Assembly: GCA_028274465.1 (NCBI GenBank)
Contig: CM051456.1
Coordinates: forward strand, 19,439,033 to 19,503,032
Source of the DNA: Plantago ovata
Lineage: Eukaryota > Streptophyta > Magnoliopsida > Lamiales > Plantaginaceae
Direction of reading: 5' to 3'
Length of the DNA: 64,000 bases
How positions within the stretch are numbered: the first letter of the stretch is position 1; every line of letters starts with the position of its first letter. Below, one piece after another: positions 1-10,329 of the stretch. Made by a program: the position numbers and the translations under genes. Under the pieces are notes generated by a model, which saw only the letters and a list, made by a program, of their open reading frames with translations, searched no databases and was not told the origin of the DNA.

Positions 1-382
1 CAGAAAATTAGCCAAACAAACTGCAAGTCTGCAAATGTGACAAGTTCTATCTAGCCAAGTCCATTGATTTATGTTTTTCATGCAATAAGATATGTATAAT
101 GAAACCAAACCAGTTCATTTTGAATATGAGGTAACACTTAAGAAGGATTAATACAACCAGGTTAGAATCAATTTATACAATTTGAGTTTATCAAACATAT
201 GTGATTATAAGTACATGTCCAGAATTCAGCAATATCATAAAAACAAATCATGTGCTCAAATGCAGTTCAAATGGCTCAATTCAAGCTATGGTTCAAGCAG
301 GTCATGTGTTCAAAAGGTAACTCATAATTAGTTTGTCAAAAGAACCTGATCATCCTCCATGCCGATGCAACAACTACTCAAC

Positions 383-1719
383 CTAGTAGTCCTTATTCAT
401 CTTCAACAGCTCAACTGTCAGGTATTCCTCACGGTCTTCAGGGGGTAGGGAATAGAAATGATCCAGCTTACCTTCAACAGTACAAATGATATCCCCAACC
501 ATGAGCCTCTCCCTTCTCTCAAGCCGAGGGAATTTCATCAACTCCTCGTTTAGACCAGCACGCATCTTCGAATGTTCGGCAGAAACCATGACCGGAGGAG
601 GCCCAACCATGGCCTTGAAAGTCTCAAGGAGCTCTGCGTCAAGGAAACCACGCCTGCGCTTAACTCTTTTGGTTGAATCACTTGCATCGGGTTGATTGCT
701 TCCCGTGCAGATTACACCATCCTCATCCATTGTCAGGTCTTGGTCCACAATGGAACGGTAGTTGTCATTGGCAAGAACTCTCTTGGCTGCCGTCATAATG
801 TCCACAGCTTTCTTTCCTGCCGCTCGATCGGTACCATAGATCTCCACCCACGCTTCATAATACGGAAGCGGCTTGTTGTTCTTCCCCTCAATAGCCTTTC
901 CATATTTCTGAAACCATGGAAGAAGAAGTAGAAGGAAGTTAAATTCTTATTTAATGACCATGACAGAAAATTAAGCTTCAACTAAATTGTTGATCTCAAA
1001 CTAAGTTACAACAAGCATGATCAAACTAATATTTGTAATGAATTTAAACAAAACATATAAACACTTACAGATGTGAGCGACTTCCACACGTCCTTGTCAG
1101 CCGAGAACTGCTTCTCAACATCACACCAGCCCGAACCAGACAAGCCCTTGACGGTAAGTATAGCCAAGTAAATCTGCCTCCAGCTCTTGATGTGATGCTT
1201 CACGTTATCGAGTGTTAGCTGTATCCCAGGAAACTTGGACTTGATATACTCTAGCATCATCGGAGGGCCTTCTTTCCTAAAGCCTTGAGGAGACTTGTGA
1301 CTGGCTGCCTTTGCAAGACGCATTCCTTCTATAAGAGCCCAATCCTCCTCCGGTGTCCAGATGAAGTAGTCGTGGTTTCCCTTGATTGATTCGACTTCCT
1401 TAACAATTTCCTCATCTCCTTCTTCACCGGAATCTACAGGAGGTGTGGGTGCCTTGGCCTTGGTTTTATTCTTCGCCTTCAAACCAGAAGCCTTTGCTCC
1501 GGAACCTTTGGGTGGGACTCTGTTCTTCTTGCTCTTCCTCCCAAGCTCATCAATGTCAACGTTGTGTTTTCCGAGAGGGGTAAACTTCTGGCCACTTGGT
1601 AGTTTCTGGGAGACATTTTTGCAAGTAGTTTCATCTGCAGCAGCATGCAGGGCGTCCAAATTCTGTTCCTGCTCTTGGCTGCAACTCTTCGCAGCATTGG
1701 ATGCATTTCCGACCTCCAT
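383..1719 (-). CDS. Myb/SANT-like accessory protein of Harbinger E1
   Basis: Two exons: 1719..1069 (217 codons) and 907..383 (174 codons plus stop), joined in phase 0 by a GT-AG intron, giving 391 aa. The N-terminus is polar and lysine-rich (nuclear-localisation-like, about residues 58-95). A Myb/SANT-like trihelix follows at about 120-210, starting FIWTPEEDWAL and including HHIKSWRQIYLAI. After the intron comes the family signature YGKAIEGKNNKPLPYYE. In characterised elements (Ping/Pong, zebrafish Harbinger) such proteins bind the transposon ends and bring the transposase to the nucleus; that role is inferred here from family knowledge. It lies downstream of the transposase on the same strand, 653 bp away. 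An alternative reading as a domesticated host regulator is less likely because it sits inside the element. Confidence 0.85.
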
Positions 1720-2372
1720 AGCTGTGAGTAAGAAAGAAAATTATTAGGTCATATTTTACAAGAAATAACAAAAGCTCATAAGGCCAAACCAAGATGAGTT
1801 AACACCCAAACCAAGAACATACTCAGTTGCAACACTTCAATCATATCCCAAACCCATCAAGCCACAATATTCACATTGAGTCTTCAACAAAATGGCAATA
1901 CAGAGCAGTGCTTCTAACATTACAAAAAAAAACAACACAACTGGAAAATGACTTCTCCAAACATTAAAAAAAAAGACTAAAAAAATCGCACATAATACGA
2001 TCAAACAACAAGTCAGGTCACATAAACATATTAGATTGGATCCCTACTGTGATCATACAATCTTGAAAGCAGTTCTAACATGTAAACAACCAACAAAAAT
2101 GTAATTAAACAAACTGAGATGAGTTAATCCATCTAAAAAACACTACCACTTTTACCAATCTGTTTGTTCATTAAACAAACGCCATCAAACAAGTCGGTTA
2201 CATTGAAATACATGCGGCACAATAAGTCAATACAACAAAATGAAAATAGGAAGTACAATTAACAATCAACACACAAACGCCTACTACAGCATGTTCAGCT
2301 AAACTGAAGATTGAACTTAATAGGAAGACTTCAACAGCTTGGGCATAATTCCAACTTGAATGTTCACACATT

Positions 2373-3807
2373 TCATCCCCTCCCCCGTGAAATCAGATAC
2401 TCCTTGTATCTCTGAAACATTATAGTGGCCATAACATCACGCAACCCATCCCAATCTGGTTGATCAAGATCGATCTGAGAAATAACTGGACGTGGGGCTG
2501 GGTTGTTACGAGGCCTTTGGGCGGGAGGTTCGTTATCTTCTTCATCAGACGAGTCCTCTTCTTCAAGAATATCATCCGGGGCGTGGTTGCGTAAAAAGTT
2601 GTGTATCAAACAGCAGGCTAGAATAATGTGGTTTTGAGTGTCAATGGAGTAGAAGGACGCAGACCGGAGTATTGCGAACCGCTTTTTCAAGAGGCCAAAT
2701 GTTCGTTCAATCACATTCCGAGCAGCAGCGTGTTTGAGGTTGAAATACTCCTGCTGGTCTCTCGGAGCCCTATCACCCCGAGCCCATTCCTGCAAGTGGT
2801 ACCGGGTATTGCGAAAAGGGGCCATAAAACCAGGAGCGTGTCCATATCCACCGTCAACCAAGTAATAATTACCTGCATCACATAGACAAAACTAGAAATA
2901 AGTTCACCGAAATAAAGCATGAGTTGCATAATTGATACAACAACTTAATTATCATACAAAAAAACTTACCAACGGGAATCTTCAATGATCCTTCTTCCCG
3001 TGTTATTGCATCTGCCAACACTTTGCCATCACCCGCTGAACCTTCCCAACCGCTCAACACATATATAAACCTCATCTTAAAGTCACACACGCCCAACATG
3101 TTGATTGACACAGATCCTTTCCTGCTCCTATACCAGCATGAACGCCTACTAGAGGCAGTTGCCTCGATATATGTTCCATCTAATGCTCCAAGGCAGCCCT
3201 ACAAAATTATTACAATCATAGCAATGAGTTTAATTCAACAATGACTTGGTATTACAAATAGGAAATGAATCAAGCATGGGACAATTTAGTTCACTTCTCA
3301 TACCTTGAAGTGTTTGAGGGGCTCGGTTGTGCACTCAGCTGTAATAGCCTCGGGTTTGGCTAGGAGCAACTCATGTAATTGGAGAACTCCGTTAAGCACC
3401 TCATGAAAGTAAGTGCTAACCGTGTGACCGGACCTCATGAAGGCAAACATATTCAGCCTGTTCTTCATATGATGCCCTATGATGATGAGAAAATTAGCAA
3501 CCTTTTCTTCAAGTGTTACCCACTGACTGGATTTTAAACCGGCAGCACCTTGAAGGAGATTGCACAGCTCACGGAAGCAATATCGGTCCATCCTCAACAC
3601 GTTCTTGCAATTGACGTCATTCTCATAACAAATCCTCTTTATGTAGCGCCACTGCAGTGGCTGTTTGGCCTTAAGACTGTACCTAATAGGTCCTAGTCCA
3701 CTACGCCCACGGCCCCGAATTCGAGTCATGTAATACCAAAAGAGGATCATCACCACGGTAACTCTCCTCTCATAATCCCTCATTCTCGATTCATCGGAGG
3801 CATCCAT
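2373..3807 (-). CDS. HARBI1-like PIF/Harbinger transposase (E1)
   Basis: Three exons, 3807..3304, 3198..2970 and 2872..2373, all with GT-AG borders, encode 410 aa. A helical N-terminal region (RMDRYCFRELCNLL at about 90-105) is followed by the DDE_4 nuclease fold. The likely triad is D175 in GALDGTYIE, D251 in YLVDGGYGHAPGF and E300 in ARNVIERTFGLLKKRF; the conserved GSAxD motif (D225) is also present. The protein would cut at the terminal repeats and reinsert at TTA/TAA targets. A probable non-coding first exon ends at 4330 with the donor gtaagt. The start is the first ATG of the conserved frame, preceded by AT-rich spacer. The frame is complete and no key residue is missing. The second intron is only 97 bp, against 2 kb at the same site in the 52.5-62.8 kb element. 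Confidence 0.9.
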
Positions 3808-4722
3808 GTTTTACTACCCCAAAATCCCAGTACATAGATCACATTACTTAAACGCACAAACACTAGATTTAACACACATTCAATTTAAATAACAAACAAC
3901 CAAATAAAATAACTCATCTTAACTAAACCACAAAACTTTCCAACATGCACAAATCCAGCAGATATCCATTTACCTCCTAACTATATCTTTTCTCATCAAT
4001 TTGAGTACGACCATTATACTCAAACATTACACAGAAAGGGCGAGGATTAAAGCGGTTCACAGTATAAACAATAACAAAAAGCATTTGCTCAGCATAAACA
4101 TGCGCATCAAGAATACACAAATTATGGTTTACCAATGCCGTATAGAGTTAATTTCAATGGTCTGGGAGACTTACCAGAATTTCAATTGCACGACAACAGG
4201 AGACCAGTACCAAATTTTCTGCAAAAAAGGCAAATCGGTATCATTACAGCTCTAATCGACTAACCCATAAACGCCGAGTACACTTTCAGCCGGGAATTAA
4301 GAAAATGTGAGGCAATTTCGCCTACTTACCGTCCACGGCTGCGCTCGAAGAAGAACCCTAGTTTCTCTGCTGTGTTAGTCGAATGAAATGGGAGGGAAAG
4401 TTTGCTTCTGATATTTGGGGGAATTAGGTTTGTAATTACGTAGGGTTCTGAGGATAAAATTGAGAGAAAATTTGTGTTTCCATGGGTACAAATGGAAAGA
4501 CAGAAATGTGGAGATTTCTTTTTTCAAATACATGCCCCCCCCCTAGTATTTGCACTAGGAAAACTTTTAAGTTTTTATGCACAAAAATCCCCCATCAGCT
4601 TTTCCGGTTGGCAAGAGGATAAATACTGGTCAGACCGGATTGGTCCTTTTCCTATAGCCTTTTCCTGTAAACCAATCATGGAAAAGAGGTGTGTTTTGCT
4701 CAAAATTTATCCTTTTCCTAGT

Positions 4723-4740
4723 GAACCAAACAGCCTCTTA
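4723..4740 (-). repeat. Right terminal inverted repeat of E1 and TTA target
   Basis: Read on the minus strand, 4737 to 4723 is GAGGCTGTTTGGTTC, close to the GGxxxTGTTTGG ends common in plant PIF/Harbinger elements and to the 52541 terminus of E2. TTA at 4738-4740 fits the 3-bp target duplication. Its partner lies outside the window, so the border cannot be proven here. Confidence 0.6.
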
Positions 4741-5408
4741 AAGAACTCTACATACTATGCTGAATTACAGCTGCAGCAGAAATACTTCCACATTGTCCTA
4801 AGACTTTCTTCAAATTCAGTATATGCATGGTAGAGGAAGCGCAGAGAGATAAAACTTAAACGAATTGAATCAACGATCTCGATATACTTAGATTTCCGAA
4901 AATAAGAACAGAGCACATAAGAAAGAAAAATGGGAAGATACCTTCAACTTCATCTATGGTTGTTAAAAATTCCAGTGGGGAGCGTAGAAGAATGGGAAGA
5001 TACGCACTATGTAGTCCGTCTTTTTTTCGTGGAAATAGATCGTGGAGGAGTGGAGGTAAAGAAGAAGAAGAAGGGGTGCGTGAGACCATGAAAGGAAAAT
5101 GGGAGTTGGATTTACAGTCAATCGTGTGAGAGTGGATGGATTGACGTGAATGAACAAATTGGTGGGTAAAATTGAAGGATGGTGACGAAATGAGAGGGAA
5201 ATTGAAGCCATGATTCGGCTGGCGGAGGCTTAGTAGTGTCAGGAAAGCCATGGCTATTAGATGCAGTGGCTAATGCAATCGTTGACTGGCTTCAGTAGCC
5301 ACGGTGAGCAATTGCAATGTCCTTCCTGTTGCAAATGTTAAAGAACTAGCCACGGTTGACGGTATGTGGCAACTGTGGCGTTGCTATTGTAGCGAGTTTT
5401 TTGTAGTG
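4741..5408 (-). mobile_element. CACTA (En/Spm)-type transposon end, fragment
   Basis: On the minus strand from 5408 the sequence starts CACTACAAAAAACTCGC, the hallmark terminus of plant CACTA elements. Short subterminal repeats follow (GCAAC, GTGGC and two AGCCACGG units at about 5296 and 5348), as expected in this superfamily. No second CACTA end is visible before E1 begins at 4737, so it is truncated or the other end has decayed. A minus-strand reading frame at 5251..4856 begins like a leader peptide but matches nothing I recognise and is probably not a gene. Confidence 0.45.
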
Positions 5409-6300
5409 CCTATAAAGTTTTAAATGAGGAGTGTCTCAACTTACCACTTAACTATAACTATAGACACTTTGACTGTTTGACATATATCTTAAGAAGCACG
5501 AAGACGAATACGGGTACGACAGATATGAATACGAGACGAATATGTGAAGACGTCAAAATTAAAAAAGAAGGATATAGATACGTGTAGGATATATTTAGTT
5601 TTTATATATATTTTTTAGTTTATTTAACATTTAAGCTAAAACAATTTTTTAGTGAAACTCAATAACCAAATAAGACATCAATGTCCAATAAATTAAAAAT
5701 AAATTTTGTATCTCAATCGCATCATTATCATAAACACACACCATTGCGGATTTAATTTAAAAAATATATAAACGGATACGTATCCCACTAGTATCCGCCA
5801 GGATACGTTCCCATATCAGTGTGGATACGTCAACCATTTTCAAATTCACGTGGTTTCTTGCATATATCTATCACATTCCTTCAATTCATATTTAGCCAAA
5901 GTTTACAATTTGGACTACTCTCTCAATAAAAATTGTATACAAATTACAACTATTAGGAGTAATACTCTATGGCGATCGATTCTTGTTGCACAATCGATCG
6001 ATCTTAAATGAACCTATGATATAGAATTAATTTGCCCGTAATTTCTAAACATGAGTGGTAAAAAACTTTCATTAATCAAAATTAAACGTCATCAGGTGAT
6101 ACAAAAGGCAAAATCGATAAATCAGAGCTGTCAACAAAAATGTCTTTTGCAAGTAAGTGTGCTAACATATTGCACGAACGTCTAGTAAAAATAACAAAAG
6201 GTAAAACCAAAAAAAAAGACTATTATAAAGTCTGAAACAATAAAAATAGAAAAATAAAAAAGGCAAAAAAAAAACAAATTAAATTAAAAATACTGTTGAA
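5409..6300. other. AT-rich spacer, no gene seen
   Basis: AT-rich DNA without a convincing reading frame. Variants of GGATACG recur between about 5500 and 5835, suggesting a degenerate satellite-like or MITE remnant. Bases 6060-6300 are A-rich. Confidence 0.5.
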
Positions 6301-6427
6301 GCACTAAAGCACCGATATGGGCCATCTGGCGTTCCAGGCTGGAGATTTGATCTACATGCAGATAATAATGCTTCTAAAAGCGGGCCCGACCAGGAGGTCG
6401 AACCAGTTTAGCCGGAAAAGCACTGGG

Positions 6428-6533
6428 CACGGTTTTTATGTGCTAAAAGCCGCCATCTAGCCAGAGGTCCCCATAACCGCCACGGTTTTTATGTGCTAAA
6501 AGCCGCCATCTAGCCAGAGGTCCCCATAACCGC
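6428..6533. repeat. Exact 53-bp tandem duplication
   Basis: Bases 6428-6480 and 6481-6533 are identical 53-bp units beginning CACGGTTTTTATGTGC. They sit in a GC-richer unclassified island (6300-6610) flanked by AT-rich DNA. Complete identity implies a recent event. Confidence 0.95.
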
Positions 6534-6688
6534 TACAGACCCCGGGAAATTCGGTGAGCCGGCCGGTTACGCTCCTCTTCACAACACAACAAAAGGAGTT
6601 GAGCTCCTGTTGCCCTCCTCGAAATACTATTCATTTTACTTTCAATCAGATTAATGCTTGGCAAAATTACATTACTTAGTACTTAAAT

Positions 6689-6875
6689 TCTGTTCTCTTC
6701 GTCTGAACTGAACAGAACTGATCTGAACTTAATGCATATGAACTGAACTGAACTTATTTGTAGTATAAAAAGCTATTAGGTGAATCTGAACTGAATTGAA
6801 CTTATTGCATCTGAACTGAACTTAATACATCTGAACAGAACTTAAAATAATCAATTTTCAGACTAGGAGAACAAA
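6689..6875. mobile_element. CTGAACTGAACT-rich MITE, copy A
   Basis: About 187 bp, filled with CTGAACTGAACTTA-like units and bounded by imperfect inverted repeats: TCTGTTCTCTTCGTCTGAA at the left and its near complement ending at 6875. Two related copies lie at 6954 and 12118. The superfamily is unclear; no target duplication is convincing. Confidence 0.6.
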
Positions 6876-6953
6876 GATTTATTCAAGGAATTAGAGAGAT
6901 TATTGAGATTATTCAATGGAAAATTACAAACATAAAATTACATTACTTACTTA

Positions 6954-7102
6954 GGCTATTATTTTCGCCTGAACTGATCTGAGCTGAATGAATCTGAAAT
7001 GAACTTATTTACAGTATAAAATACTATTAGACAAATCTGAACTGAATTTAATGCATCTGAACTTATGTGAATTTAAAATAATCAATTATCATAAGAATAG
7101 AA
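6954..7102. mobile_element. CTGAACTGAACT-rich MITE, copy B
   Basis: A diverged neighbour of copy A. It starts GGCTATTATTTTCGCCTGAA and shares the internal block ATGCATCTGAACTTA and the AAATAATCAATT right part. A similar AAAATTACATTACTTA stretch precedes both copies (6664 and 6936), so the pair may have arisen by local duplication. Confidence 0.55.
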
Positions 7103-7249
7103 GAAAACCTTATCCAATAGTTTATCTCAGCTCAAACATAACATAAATTAAAGATACGGTAACAGATTTTCTTTTGTCCTTTTTTTGCTTTTGCAAAAAA
7201 TATATGAAACCTAAATAGATAACCACAAACAGCAATCCTCCACCGACCA

Positions 7250-7726
7250 TCAACAGCCACGCGGCGGCAAATCACTGGTCTTCCCTTCCTCCACCGCCAC
7301 AACCGCCGCCCTACTCCCAAACAAGAAAAACCCAACAGCGTGGCCCACCACCGCAACGAGAAAAACCCCGGCATTGAACGACATAACCGCCAGCATGACA
7401 AGATAGGCCAGCCCTATCCTAACCGAATACATGAGCGTCTGCACCAGGCCCAGGGCCATGGAGCGCTGGCCCGTCTTGTCACGGAGGATATTGCAATGCG
7501 AAAGCCACTCGACGAAAACTGCGAGAGAAAACACTACCAGGAGAGCCAGCACGTACATGCCTACGTGGCCGTAGCCTGGAAAACCGTGGAAGAGGACCTC
7601 GGTGTTTATGCCCCAGAAGAATGTCATGTGCATCATCATGTGCCGGTGGGGTGCCGTCATGTTCATTGTGGCGGAGGGAGGTGGTGGCTCCGCCATGCCG
7701 GGCATATGATGTCCGCCGGTGTTCAT
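7250..7726 (-). CDS. COPT/CTR-type high-affinity copper transporter
   Basis: An intronless gene for 158 aa. COPT proteins are trimeric membrane channels for Cu(I), usually at the plasma membrane. The N-terminus (1-34) is rich in Met and His, the extracellular copper-collecting region. Three membrane segments follow at about 56-76, 97-117 and 120-138. Diagnostic motifs are present: M111xxxM115 in segment 2 and G128xxxG132 in segment 3. Length and organisation fit AtCOPT1/COPT2-type transporters; the C-terminus ends in a single Cys rather than a full CxC. The start is the first Met, directly before the Met/His-rich region. A TATA-like TATATAA lies at 7893-7887 and four GTAC copper-response cores lie further upstream. 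A paralogue is at 15545-15913 on the same strand. Confidence 0.93.
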   Translation of the reverse strand: MNTGGHHMPGMAEPPPPSATMNMTAPHRHMMMHMTFFWGINTEVLFHGFPGYGHVGMYVLALLVVFSLAVFVEWLSHCNILRDKTGQRSMALGLVQTLMYSVRIGLAYLVMLAVMSFNAGVFLVAVVGHAVGFFLFGSRAAVVAVEEGKTSDLPPRGC

Positions 7727-7833
7727 GGTGGTTTAATTAATTAAGTAATTTTGGGTAGAAAATTAGAGGAGTTTTTTTTTGTTCTTTTGGAGAGGCTATT
7801 ATTGGTGAATTTTGGTGGTGGTGTTGGGTAGTG

Positions 7834-7937
7834 GTACGAGGGGAGGGGATAAGTTTGTCGGGAATCGGGATATCATTAAATTGGCGTTATATATGGCAGT
7901 AGACTAGTAGTACTACTAAAATGTACGTATAGAGTAC
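7834..7937 (-). promoter_or_regulatory. Cluster of four GTAC motifs and a TATA box upstream of COPT
   Basis: GTAC occurs at 7834, 7910, 7923 and 7934, that is 108-211 bp upstream of the COPT start; about one per 256 bp is expected. GTAC is the core bound by SPL7/CRR1-type copper-deficiency regulators in plants. A TATA-like box is at 7887-7893. Copper-deficiency induction is an inference. Confidence 0.5.
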
Positions 7938-7956
7938 ACACGGTATATACTAAAAT

Positions 7957-8787
7957 GGGTAATTTGCATCTATCCCCTTGTTAGTTTGGTTAATAACAGA
8001 TCTTGCCTCTTAGTTGAACAATTATATGTAGTCCAATGTTAGACAAAAACAATTACAGATAGCCCACGAACTTAACTTTTTTCGAATTAAGAGCTGGAAG
8101 TTAGAAATTTAACCCTGCCGGAATTTCAGATTTTGACCTGAGACAAACACCTTAAATTTTCATTATTTACACATTTACCTCTAAACTATTTTATTTTACA
8201 AAATTAACTTAAATTTATTCAAATTAACCACAAAAATTATATAAACTTTAAAATGAACAAATAATAATTATAAAATAACCCCAAATTAAGGTTTTCTTTT
8301 AAAACAACCCCAAAACATATTTAAAAAAAAAACATAAAAAAAAAACAGCTCACATCATCGGAGCTCCAGCTCCCGTCGGAGCTGTTAAAAAGCTTCGATC
8401 GGAGCTGTAACAGCTCTAGAGAGCTGTTTTGGAGCTCCCGTCGGAGCTGTATCCAGCTCCCGGCGGAGCTCTTAAACAGCTCCAATCGGAGCTGATCGGT
8501 ACCGGCCGGAAAAGGGTCAGCCACGAGAAGAGTAGGGAAGAAGAAGAAGAAGATGGTGGAACAAAAAAGAAAAGATAAAAAAATAAGAAAAGAGAAAAGA
8601 TTTAAAAAAGAAGAAAAGGAAAAATAACTTTTAAATACCTAAGGCCTTGCTTGGCCGGAGAAAACCCAAAAGTGAATAATGACGAAGTCAACTTTTTTCC
8701 GGTCTCTGGGGCTACATGTAATTGTTAAACTAGAAAGGGAGGATCCGTAATTAGGGTCTCCAACAAGGGGGTGGATGTAATTTACCC
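7957..8787. mobile_element. Non-autonomous Mutator-like (MULE/MITE) element with target duplication
   Basis: An 831-bp element whose two ends match as an inverted repeat of about 80-90 bp: GGGTAATTTGCATC at 7957 against GGGTAAATTACATCC read back from 8787, then both with CCCCTTGTT and further in TAACAATTACATGTAG-like blocks. The flanks carry the direct repeat TACTAAAA at 7948-7955 and 8788-8795 (the ninth base differs). Long terminal repeats with an 8-9-bp duplication point to Mutator-like transposition. No transposase is encoded. It landed about 230 bp upstream of the COPT start. Confidence 0.7.
8347..8497. repeat. Degenerate GGAGCTG repeat block inside the MULE
   Basis: About a dozen GGAGCTG/CAGCTCC units in both orientations over 150 bp (for example CGTCGGAGCTG recurs at about 8373 and 8431). 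It is able to fold on itself. No coding role is seen. Confidence 0.7.
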
Positions 8788-9153
8788 TACTAAAAACTAC
8801 CCGGAAGAATTTTAGGTTCACTAAAATTCCTAATATTTGATTACTGATTACTAATGAATGGAAATGTCTTTAATTTTTATAGGAATGAAAGTGTTAGCAA
8901 AACGGAGGTGTTGAGGGGTATTGATGTTACTCCAACTGCACCAAGGATCTCTCGCTTATTATTTATTGATGATACTTTACTTTTTTGTAACGTTGATGCT
9001 GATTTTGCTAGAGAAATTCATTCATTACTAGATAAATATGCTTTAGCTTTTGGACAAGTGATTAATGTTGATAAGTCTACGGCTGTTTTTAGTAGGAACA
9101 CGGGGAGTGAGGGTGGAGGAGGTGAGGGATTTTCTTCCAATAAGGGTAGTTGA

Positions 9154-10221
9154 GGCCATCTCCAGCAGTTAGAACTCAACAGAACCCAAAATACACTCTC
9201 TCTTCTGCCACATCAGCTTTCCACAGAACAGAACCCAAACACCACCAACCCTCTCCAGCAGTTAGAACCCACAAAATCCACAATTTAATTTATTTTCCTA
9301 TTTCTTTTTTTAAACTCATTTTTTATTTCATTCTTTTTTCATTTCTCTTTTAAACTCATTCTTTTATTTCATTTTAACACTACTAAATAATAATAATAAC
9401 ATTACATTAATTTTAAAAATTAAAATACTTGATAAATAAAAATTACAAAAAAATTAAAAATTAAAAACATACTAGTAGAAACTTAAAACTACCACGATAA
9501 CATAAAAGTACTAAATATTACATAAATATACTATTCCTTTTCGTTATGGCTTAAAAATTCACATGCTTCAATAGTGTGCTCGATCGTCTCAACTTCACTA
9601 ACCGGTGTTCCTTCCTCCACCTTGCTTTGGTACTTCTTCACAACTTTGCTATAAAGGCAAGAATATTCCACTTTGTTATTGCAAAAGGATTTGATCGAAC
9701 TAACGTGGCAAAATCATGGAGTTGAATGATGTAGAATTTTTAGTTTTAAAGTAAGTGTATGGAGTTTTTTTTATTAAGGATTTGTAATTTTAATTTTTAG
9801 CAAAGTGAGTTTTAAATTCTCATGTATTATTATTTATAAAGTTATCATCTATTCCGATTTTAAATTCCGTTGTGAATATTTCGTTCAAGTATCAAAGTAT
9901 AAATTTGAAATAACATTGGTATATAATTTTAAAACATAAAATTGAAGATCAACTTTTAAATAGGAATAATAAAATGCAAATATAAAAGAAAAGGAAATAA
10001 AACAAAAGAATAAATGAAATTGAATGATATAAATAAAATGAAAAAATAAAAAGTTATAAAAAAGAAGATAAAGAAAATGGAAAAAGAAAATAAAAAAGCA
10101 ACAGAACCCAACAGAACCGGTTCTGTAGAACAGAACAGGTTCTGTCATTGAACCCAACAGAACGCTGTTGGAGTTCTGTTCGGGTTCTATTGAGGCCAAC
10201 AAAACACTGTTGGAGATGGCC
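9154..10221. mobile_element. Harbinger-like MITE (GGCCATCTCC family), 1068 bp, inserted in the LINE
   Basis: The termini are GGCCATCTCCAGCAGTTAGA at 9154 and the near complement ACTGTTGGAGATGGCC ending at 10221. The flanking 3-bp direct repeat is TGA (9151-9153 and 10222-10224). Internally there are repeated CAACAGAACCC/TTCTGTT blocks near both ends and an AT-rich middle. A 258-bp relative at 52214 has the duplication TTA, the standard PIF/Harbinger target. No transposase is encoded. Confidence 0.8.
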
Positions 10222-10289
10222 TGAGAAACATGAAAAGTACTTGGGTTTACAAACTGGAATGGGTAGGTCTAAAAGGTAAGTTTTTAATT

Positions 10290-10293
<4 letters not shown>

Positions 10294-10326
<33 letters not shown>
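10294..10326. repeat. (GA)n microsatellite
   Basis: An uninterrupted run of about 16 GA units inside the LINE remnant. Confidence 0.95.

Positions 10327-10329
<3 letters not shown>

Larger units (their letters stand above)
1..4737 (-). mobile_element. PIF/Harbinger DNA transposon E1 (left end outside window)
   Basis: The element carries a HARBI1-type DDE transposase (3807 to 2373) followed by a Myb/SANT-like gene (1719 to 383), both on the minus strand, the usual two-gene set of plant PIF/Harbinger elements. The right terminus reads, on the minus strand, GAGGCTGTTTGGTTC (4737 to 4723) and is followed by TTA at 4738-4740, the canonical Harbinger target. Just inside it are repeated CCTTTTCCT motifs, typical subterminal structure. 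The other terminal repeat must lie before base 1. Bases 1-382 (downstream of the SANT gene) and 1745-2372 (between the genes) are AT-rich with no gene that I can see. Both genes are open after splicing, so the element may be recent and possibly autonomous. The superfamily is certain; the exact right border is inferred. Confidence 0.85.

Noticed and set aside
4856-5251. 131-codon minus-strand frame beginning like a leader peptide
   Set aside because: Lies within a CACTA-type end, has no recognisable domain and no splice partner.
7340-7744. 134-codon plus-strand frame over the COPT gene
   Set aside because: Antisense shadow of the transporter; no motif, biased composition follows from the opposite strand.
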